From assembly GCA_017469795.1 (NCBI GenBank), contig JAFUFT010000037.1, forward strand, positions 45,931-109,930: DNA of 64,000 bases. The letters are read 5' to 3'. Numbering within the stretch: position 1 is the stretch's first letter; each line of letters starts with the position of its first letter. Of this stretch, positions 58,567-64,000 are shown in pieces. Origin of the DNA: Oscillospiraceae bacterium. GTDB taxonomy: Bacteria; Bacillota; Clostridia; Oscillospirales; Oscillospiraceae. A model generated the notes under the pieces. The model saw nothing but the letters and a program-made list of their open reading frames with translations, did no database searches and was not told where the DNA came from. Made by a program: the position numbers and the translations under genes.

Positions 58567-59517
58567 ATGTTCAGCAAAGAGTTTTTAGCCTATCAGGACA
58601 AGATCCCCACCGCACCCCCCACCTCCATGGACGGACCGGGTCAGCCCGGCATGGCGCCTCCCCCGGGAATGGGCGGAGCCGGCGCTCCCATCCCTCCAGA
58701 GTTTGCCCATCTGAAAGTGCCCATGATGCCGCCGGACTATCAGTCTCCTGAGCCGGAGATCCCGGAGGGCTTTGCGGGCGGCAAGGTGGTAATCGGCGGC
58801 GTTCCGGGCATGAAGCTCACCCGGGAAGGCGTCCGGGAAAAGGCCGCGATGCTGTATATCCACGGCGGCGGATACACCCTCGGAAGCGGTATGACCGCAG
58901 GCGCGTTCCTGGCCCATATTCTTGAGCGCACCAATCTGGAGGGCTATTCCGTGGACTACTCCCTGGCGCCCTACGTCAAGTTCCCGGTGGCGATCAATGA
59001 GATCGTAGCTTTCTATAAAGGTCTTCTGGACGCCGGTTATGAGAGAATCGTGGTGGGCGGCGAGTCCGCCGGGGCCGGTCTGACGCTGAGCCTTGTGATG
59101 GCGCTGAAGATGGAAGGCCTGCCTCTGCCTGCCGCTATCTGGTGTTCCTCTCCGGTGGACGACATCCGCTTTGATCAGCAGGAGGTCTTTATTCGGGATA
59201 TGTTCTGCGCCTCCAACGGCGACATGCTGGAGGCCTATGTGGGAGACGCGGACCCCATGGATCCCAGGATCTCTCCGATCTACGGAGATTTTTCCGATTT
59301 TCCGCCGGCCTTCATTCAGGCGGGCAGCCGGGAGAGTCTGGCAGCCGGAGCGCTGCGGATCGTGGATAAGCTGGTCCGGGCCGGGAATGAGGTGCATTTC
59401 ACCTTCGGCAAGGGAATGCCCCATACCTTCGCCATGGACTACGCCATCTATCCCGAGGCAGAAAACGCCATGAACGAAATTCTGACGTTTGTGAACAACG
59501 TGCTGGCGCTTTCCTGA
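58567..59517 (+). CDS. Hormone-sensitive-lipase-type alpha/beta hydrolase with Pro-Gly-Met N-terminal segment
   Basis: 316 residues from the ATG after TAAGGAGGACAACACG. Residues ~22-44 are a low-complexity Pro/Gly/Met run (GPGQPGMAPPPGMGG). The catalytic domain has the oxyanion motif MLYIHGGGYTLGSG, nucleophile in VVGGESAGAGLTLSL (GESAG), Asp and His regions (DPMDPRISPIYGDFSDFPPAFIQAG; GMPHTFAMDY). No signal peptide. Ester hydrolysis of a small substrate is expected. An inverted repeat GCGCTTTC / GAAAGCGC spans its stop codon. Confidence 0.9.
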   Translation: MFSKEFLAYQDKIPTAPPTSMDGPGQPGMAPPPGMGGAGAPIPPEFAHLKVPMMPPDYQSPEPEIPEGFAGGKVVIGGVPGMKLTREGVREKAAMLYIHGGGYTLGSGMTAGAFLAHILERTNLEGYSVDYSLAPYVKFPVAINEIVAFYKGLLDAGYERIVVGGESAGAGLTLSLVMALKMEGLPLPAAIWCSSPVDDIRFDQQEVFIRDMFCASNGDMLEAYVGDADPMDPRISPIYGDFSDFPPAFIQAGSRESLAAGALRIVDKLVRAGNEVHFTFGKGMPHTFAMDYAIYPEAENAMNEILTFVNNVLALS

Positions 59518-59582
59518 GAAAGCGCACATCTCAAAAGCACGGAAGACGCAAAGCCCCCATATTAGTATCAGGAGGAACCAAA

Positions 59583-60677
59583 ATGAAAAAGATACTCGCA
59601 CTGATCCTTGCCTTTTGCCTGATCACCGCGGTATTCGCAGGCTGCGGAAACGCGGCGGAATCCGCTGTCCCTGCGGAGAGCTCCGCAAGCGCGTCCGCGG
59701 CTCAGGAAGAGGCTTCCGCCTCCCAGGCCGAGCCTGAGGAGACCGAGACGGAATGGAGCCGGGAAGGCTACTTTCAGGATGAAAACGAACATATGCTCTC
59801 CGTCATCTGGATGGATGACGTCGGCGACGCAGGCTGGTACGTGGGCTGCATGCTCGGTGAGGATGCGGCTGAGGATTCCTGGGGCGGCATGCTCCCCCAG
59901 GACGGAAACTCGTTGAAGGGCGTTCTCCCCTCCTCCGGCAGCAAAGAGGACATTACTGTTACGGTTGCGGAAGATGACGCTGACGGACTCATCCTCACGG
60001 TGGAGGGTGGAGAAACCTATCACTTTGCGCCCATGGATCTTCCGACAGCCACAATCATCGTGACCATCAACACCGAGGGCAAGGGCAATATCTCCTATGC
60101 CCAAGGGGAAGTCACTCCCGAGATCGATGAGGAGTTCCCGTTCCAGTCTGCTCAGATCAATCTGGCCGAGCCCGATACCTATACGCTCCTCGCTTGGACT
60201 CGGGCCGGCAATCAGTTCGTGAAGTGGACCAGAAACGGCGAGGATTTCTCCACGGATCCGCAGATCACCGTTTCTCTGGACGAGAGCGCGGAATTTATCG
60301 CCGTGTTTGAGGAAGATCCCGACTGGCAGAATCCCGTGATGAACTTTGTCGGTGAATATGAGTGCGGCCAGACCCACGCCAAAGTGGACTGCTTCGAAAG
60401 CGATGAGGCGTGGATCACCATCGAGAACCATGACAGCGACGAGGAGACGATCCAGTGGGATATTACCGGACGGCTGGATCCGGAGACGCTGACAATCGAA
60501 TATTCCGGCTGCACGAAGTCTGTGATCACCTATGATGCAGACGGCGATGTGGCGAGCCAGGAGCCGGAATATGAGGACGGCACCGGCACCATCGTCTTTG
60601 GGGACGACGGCACCTTCACCTGGCACGAAAATCAGTCCGGATCCGAGGAGGATCTGGTGTTCGAGTTCGCGTCGTAA
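59583..60677 (+). CDS. Secreted lipoprotein with beta-repeat region
   Basis: 364 residues. The signal peptide MKKILALILAFCLITAVFAGC ends in lipobox VFAGC, followed by a Ser/Ala/Glu linker. The mature part is beta-rich and acidic. A central segment (ADTYTLLAW-like EPDTYTLLAWTRAGNQFVKWTRNGEDFSTDPQITVSLDESAEFIAVFEED) resembles an InlB/Flg_new-type beta-repeat. No catalytic motif. ATG after CAGGAGGAACC. Extracellular, probably ligand- or surface-binding; function unknown. Confidence 0.85.
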   Translation: MKKILALILAFCLITAVFAGCGNAAESAVPAESSASASAAQEEASASQAEPEETETEWSREGYFQDENEHMLSVIWMDDVGDAGWYVGCMLGEDAAEDSWGGMLPQDGNSLKGVLPSSGSKEDITVTVAEDDADGLILTVEGGETYHFAPMDLPTATIIVTINTEGKGNISYAQGEVTPEIDEEFPFQSAQINLAEPDTYTLLAWTRAGNQFVKWTRNGEDFSTDPQITVSLDESAEFIAVFEEDPDWQNPVMNFVGEYECGQTHAKVDCFESDEAWITIENHDSDEETIQWDITGRLDPETLTIEYSGCTKSVITYDADGDVASQEPEYEDGTGTIVFGDDGTFTWHENQSGSEEDLVFEFAS

Positions 60678-60729
60678 TCCTGACGCCGGCGCATCCGGCA
60701 GCAAGCAAACCTGATCCTGAAAATGTTCA

Positions 60730-60757
60730 CGCGGGTCCCGGAATTCCGGGACCCGCG
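60730..60757. terminator. Bidirectional terminator, perfect 28-bp palindrome
   Basis: CGCGGGTCCCGGAA and its exact complement, followed by TTCTTTG on the plus strand, between two convergent genes. Confidence 0.8.
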
Positions 60758-60792
60758 TTCTTTGATCGATTAAACTGTGTTAACGCAGATGG

Positions 60793-62562
60793 TCAGGCCT
60801 CCTGGCTGCGGTTGTTGTAGCGCTCCAGCGCCGCTGCGTAGCAGTCCAGGCAGTCCTGAAGCCCCATGGAATCAATGGTGCTGACGAACTCATCGTACTG
60901 GCTCTCGATGTCCATATCTCCGGTCAGCATTTTCAGGATGGACTCCGATGTGTAGGAGGCGATATCCACCATCTTGGCGGAGAACAGCTCTGCCTCCTCC
61001 GCGGTCAGGGTCAGGCCCTTGGGCAGATCATAGCGGGACTCCACATTCCGGCTCCAGAGCTCCCGGGCCTCCAACTGCTGCTCGGACATCTGATAGTCGA
61101 ACTTGGTGTAGTGCTCCACATAGCCGTACTCGTCCATGTACACGGCGGTGAGCCAGGTGGCGGACAGGCCGTCGGGATTGTTGACGATCAGATCCGTATA
61201 GACCGGGTCGCCGTTTTCGTCATACTCGAAGGAGATGCCCTCGATGCCGTAGTTGAAGAGGAAGGAGCCCTCGTCGGAGTAGCGCCAGTCCAGAACCTTC
61301 ACCGCCAGCTCCACGTCCGGGCAGCCGGTGGTGATGGAGAAGGTCCCCTGCCCCGTGACCTGTCCCATGGAGGAGTTGTAGCCGTCAAAGGGGATCACAT
61401 CGCCGATCTCACGGACCGCATTGGGGATCGCCACCTTGGTGGCCTCCGAGTCTGTGAAATAGTAGGGAGCGCTGGCCAGCGCGTCCGTGTCGCCGTTGTA
61501 ATAGGAGAAGGTTCCTGCGCAGAAATCGGCGATGGTGCCGAAGTTGGAGGTGCGGGTGGCGAAGTCCTTGTACAGGATCCCCTCATCCAGCCACTGCTTC
61601 ATGGTCAGAAGGTAGTCCTTGGCGTTGTCTGTGACGGGGCCGTAGACGATCTCTCCGTCCACCTGATAGATGGGATAGCTGACGGAGGGGAAGGACTGGA
61701 TGCTCAGGTTGGTGCCCCAGGCGCCGGAGAAGCCGCTGGCATCCGCGCCGAACTCGCACTGGGCGCCGTAGGTCTCATACATGGCCTTGAGCATATCGTG
61801 GAGTTCATCGATGGTTTCAGGCGCTTCGATGCCAAGGGCCTCCATCCAGTCGCCCCGGGTCACAGGGCCGGACCGGGTGATGGAGGGCGTATCGAGGATG
61901 TGAACGAAGCCGGGACGATAGCCCTGGTCGGTGGTGATGTTGGCAAAGCCGTCCACCTTGTCCACCCAGTACAGGTAGTTGGGAGCGTCCTCTTCCAGAT
62001 AGGGGGCCAGATCCACAATGACGTCCTCCTCCACGGCGGCGTCCGTGCCGGCGGAGTAGAAGGTCAGAGCGGAGTGCATGATGTCCGGATAGTCCTGGGA
62101 GGCGAACATCAGGTTGTACTGCTCGCCCATATTCATGGCGCTGATGTTCAGGAAGTCAAAGTTCACGCCGGTGAGCTCCGAATACTTCTGCCAGGAGGGG
62201 TTGTCCTGATAGCCCTCAAAGTAGTTGGCCAGCTGCGGATTGAGCATCATGGACACAGAGAAGGTCACGTCCTCCTCCGTCAGCGGCAGGGGCCACTCAT
62301 AGAGGGCAAATTCGCTCTCAGGCTCAGCTGCTTCCACCGCTTCCGCTTCTTCCGCGGCGGATCCGGTCCCCGCCAGTTCCTGGGCCGCATCTTCCGCGGG
62401 CGCAGCTGCGGCTTCTTCTGCCGCAGTCTCTTCCGCGGGGGCAGATCCCGCCTCAGCGGGGGCGGAAGCTGCGGAAGAGGCGGACGCCGTGCCGCCGCAG
62501 GCGGAGAGCAGCCCGATCATCAGACCGAGTACCAACAGGATTGCAAGCGCTTTTGTTTTCAT
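60793..62562 (-). CDS. Extracellular solute-binding lipoprotein
   Basis: 589 residues. The signal peptide MKTKALAILLVLGLMIGLLSAC has lipobox LLSAC, followed by an Ala/Glu-rich linker. Mature type-2 binding fold related to the protein at 2775: YEWPLPLTEEDVTFSVSMM compared with VEYSFPLTEEPETLSYFTT, later MEALGIEAPETIDELHDML and VLDWRYSDEGSFLFNYGIEGISFEYDENGDPVYTD, and a closing CYAAALERYNNR. ATG after AAGGAAGAGAT, 15 bases downstream of the beta-helix gene, so the two are co-transcribed. Ligand unknown. Confidence 0.94.
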   Translation of the reverse strand: MKTKALAILLVLGLMIGLLSACGGTASASSAASAPAEAGSAPAEETAAEEAAAAPAEDAAQELAGTGSAAEEAEAVEAAEPESEFALYEWPLPLTEEDVTFSVSMMLNPQLANYFEGYQDNPSWQKYSELTGVNFDFLNISAMNMGEQYNLMFASQDYPDIMHSALTFYSAGTDAAVEEDVIVDLAPYLEEDAPNYLYWVDKVDGFANITTDQGYRPGFVHILDTPSITRSGPVTRGDWMEALGIEAPETIDELHDMLKAMYETYGAQCEFGADASGFSGAWGTNLSIQSFPSVSYPIYQVDGEIVYGPVTDNAKDYLLTMKQWLDEGILYKDFATRTSNFGTIADFCAGTFSYYNGDTDALASAPYYFTDSEATKVAIPNAVREIGDVIPFDGYNSSMGQVTGQGTFSITTGCPDVELAVKVLDWRYSDEGSFLFNYGIEGISFEYDENGDPVYTDLIVNNPDGLSATWLTAVYMDEYGYVEHYTKFDYQMSEQQLEARELWSRNVESRYDLPKGLTLTAEEAELFSAKMVDIASYTSESILKMLTGDMDIESQYDEFVSTIDSMGLQDCLDCYAAALERYNNRSQEA

Positions 62563-62577
62563 ATCTCTCTTCCTTTC

Positions 62578-64000
62578 TCAGTTCGCATGAACGATCAGTT
62601 TGCCGCCGGAGGGCAGGACGGTCTCCCGCTCCTCGCCGCCCCTGGCGGTGATGGTCACGCCGGGCAGCGCGTCGATGGCGCCGGCGGGAACATCCCCGTT
62701 CAGAACCACGTTGGAATCCGCAGTGGCGGTCCATTTGCTCTCCCCGTCCAGTGTCACGAGGGCACCCCCGGTGATGGGTCCGTTGAGGACGGACTTCTCC
62801 AGCTTCACGGTCATGACGCGGTTGGGATCCTCGTGGGCGATGCCGCTGTCTGCGGTCATATCCCTGAGGGTCACATGGATGCCATAGACCTGCTTGCCCG
62901 CCGGATCGGGGGCGCAGGGATCGTCGTTGAGCTTCGAGCGCAGCAGCAGGCCAGCAAAGCTGCGGATCTCCGCATTCTCAAAGAGGACGTCGGCGTTGTT
63001 GCTCTTGACCACCACCGCTTCGTTCTCGCACTGGTATTTGCCGCCCTTGATCTTGATGTCGGAGACCTGGCTCAGCAGCGCGTCCGCCATGGGGCCGCCG
63101 CCCACCACATGATTGAGGACCACATAGCTGCCGCACTTGGCGGTGCAGTCGTTGAGCTGCACGCCGCTCTCGCCCGCTACGATGGCGGCCATATTGGCAA
63201 CGTCCAGATCGCACCGGTTCAGCGTGCAGTAGCATCCGGTATCGGCGTAGGTGCCGTAGCCGGAACGAGTGGTGATGACCTTGCAGTCATTGGCCTCCAG
63301 ATAGACCCGGTCGCCCGCCGCATCGGTGGAGAGGGCCGCCCAGCTGTCGGCGATGACGGTGGAGTTGTAGAAGTAGCTCTCGGAATCCATGACGGTGCAG
63401 TGAGTCCGCATGTTGCCCTCGATCTCCAGGAATACCGGCGGCTTGGCCATACCGGGGCCAATGATCCAGGTGACCTCCTTCTCATCTACGTTCCAGGGAT
63501 CTCCGTGGGAGACCAGCAGGGAATCGTAGACCTTCAGCACGGAATTGCCCCCTGCGGAGGTGGCGCAGCGGAGCTTGCCGGTCATATCGATGCGGCAGTC
63601 CTTCAGAGTCAGCCTGCCGTGATCCTCCACCGCGGCGCCGGAGAGCTTGCCGCCCAGCCCCTGTCCCTCGCCGGACAGGCGGATGTTGGCGTGCTCCACC
63701 GTGTACTCCGAATTGGCAACGTAAACACCGCCCAGATCTCCCCGTCCGGAGTTCAGCTTCAGGTCCCGCGCTTCGGTGTCGGTGATGCTTCCGGTCATGG
63801 CCTCGTCATGGGCCGCGACCTTGCCGTCCACGATCTCCAGCGCCGCGAACTCCGGCTTATTCTCCGGCATAGGTGGCATGCCCTCCGGTCCGCCGGGGCC
63901 GCCGGGACCGCCGGGGCCGCCGGGACCGCCGGGGCCGCCCGGGCCGCCGGGACCCTCGTCCCCCTCCGGCATGGGAGGACCGGACATCTTCACATAGGGC
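62578..64000 (-). CDS. Beta-helix protein with (Gly-Gly-Pro)n segment, 5' end outside the window
   Basis: The frame is open to the window edge, so the N-terminus is missing; an internal GTG at 63993 has no ribosome binding site in view. The visible ~473 residues begin with PPMPEGDE, a long (GGP)n run and PEGMPPMPEN, then repeated short strands (GGVYVANSEYTVEHANIRLSGEGQG, GRLTLKDCRIDMTGKL, DRVYLEANDCKVITTRSGYGTYADTGCYCTLNRCDLDVANMAAIVAG) of a parallel beta-helix. It matches the order of the protein at 4806 (N-terminal domain, Pro/Gly/Met segment, helix). No signal peptide can be assessed. Upstream partner of the binding-lipoprotein gene. Confidence 0.82.
   Translation of the reverse strand, partial: PYVKMSGPPMPEGDEGPGGPGGPGGPGGPGGPGGPGGPEGMPPMPENKPEFAALEIVDGKVAAHDEAMTGSITDTEARDLKLNSGRGDLGGVYVANSEYTVEHANIRLSGEGQGLGGKLSGAAVEDHGRLTLKDCRIDMTGKLRCATSAGGNSVLKVYDSLLVSHGDPWNVDEKEVTWIIGPGMAKPPVFLEIEGNMRTHCTVMDSESYFYNSTVIADSWAALSTDAAGDRVYLEANDCKVITTRSGYGTYADTGCYCTLNRCDLDVANMAAIVAGESGVQLNDCTAKCGSYVVLNHVVGGGPMADALLSQVSDIKIKGGKYQCENEAVVVKSNNADVLFENAEIRSFAGLLLRSKLNDDPCAPDPAGKQVYGIHVTLRDMTADSGIAHEDPNRVMTVKLEKSVLNGPITGGALVTLDGESKWTATADSNVVLNGDVPAGAIDALPGVTITARGGEERETVLPSGGKLIVHAN
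63885..63955 (-). repeat. In-frame (Gly-Gly-Pro)n coding repeat
   Basis: About eight tandem nine-base units, the most regular copy of this repeat class in the window; neighbouring units are nearly identical in DNA, so slippage is plausible. Confidence 0.85.

Overview
The window is GC-rich bacterial DNA with Shine-Dalgarno-led genes (AGGAGG-type), sigma70-type promoters and many lipobox (L-x-G-C) lipoproteins. The gene content (LysR regulators, MATE exporters, Ala/Glu-rich lipoprotein linkers, DUF218, amidoligase) fits a high-GC anaerobic gut Clostridium-class Firmicute, possibly of the Oscillospiraceae type. That placement is inference; no rRNA or housekeeping marker is present. Most of the window reads as a dense accessory metabolic region, interrupted at about 49.4-52.7 kb by a tRNA cluster with lower-GC, element-like remnants.

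Layout. 1-7 kb: the 3' end of a solute-binding lipoprotein, an AraC-type regulator with a degenerate receiver domain, a second binding lipoprotein and a divergent beta-helix protein. 7-11 kb: an operon of a PhlG/phloretin-hydrolase-family protein, a MATE exporter and a flavoprotein reductase. 11-18.8 kb: two more binding lipoproteins, a LysR regulator, an esterase with a Gly-Pro repeat, and a LysR gene broken by an amber codon. 18.9-26.1 kb: an SDR / hydrolase / MATE operon, then a ceramidase-like / esterase / amidohydrolase-like operon. 26.2-36.8 kb: another binding lipoprotein with a divergent LysR gene, then two convergent operons that each carry a pair of M24 'pita-bread' proteins, one ending in a ceramidase-like gene and the other beginning with a second PhlG-family gene. 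37-41 kb: alcohol and aldehyde dehydrogenases and a third MATE. 41-49.3 kb: an operon with a DUF218 membrane protein, an unknown protein, a histidine phosphatase, an esterase and an ATP-grasp enzyme, then two envelope proteins. 49.4-52.6 kb: SH3 and other remnants, an amidoligase, eight tRNAs and small regulators. 52.7-60.7 kb: S66 peptidase, methyltransferase, DUF3990, GT4, GH13, a lipase-like hydrolase and a lipoprotein. 60.8-64 kb: a sixth binding lipoprotein downstream of a second beta-helix protein that runs off the window.

How the parts may work together. Six paralogous binding lipoproteins lie here without one ABC permease or ATPase. At least eight operons share the same promoter architecture: a -35 box embedded in AATTGA, a 17-18 bp spacer, and usually an upstream dyad of the GGATTATTCC / GGAAAG type next to a LysR gene. 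Six otherwise unrelated proteins carry collagen-like Gly-Pro or Pro-Gly-Met inserts. Many of the enzymes (four M24 proteins, one ceramidase-like protein, the SDR, the amidohydrolase) lack canonical catalytic or metal-binding residues. My working inference is a co-regulated, rapidly diversifying locus for sensing, capturing and transforming small aromatic or acylphloroglucinol-like (dietary polyphenol) compounds, with MATE export. Only the two PhlG-family proteins point to that chemistry directly.
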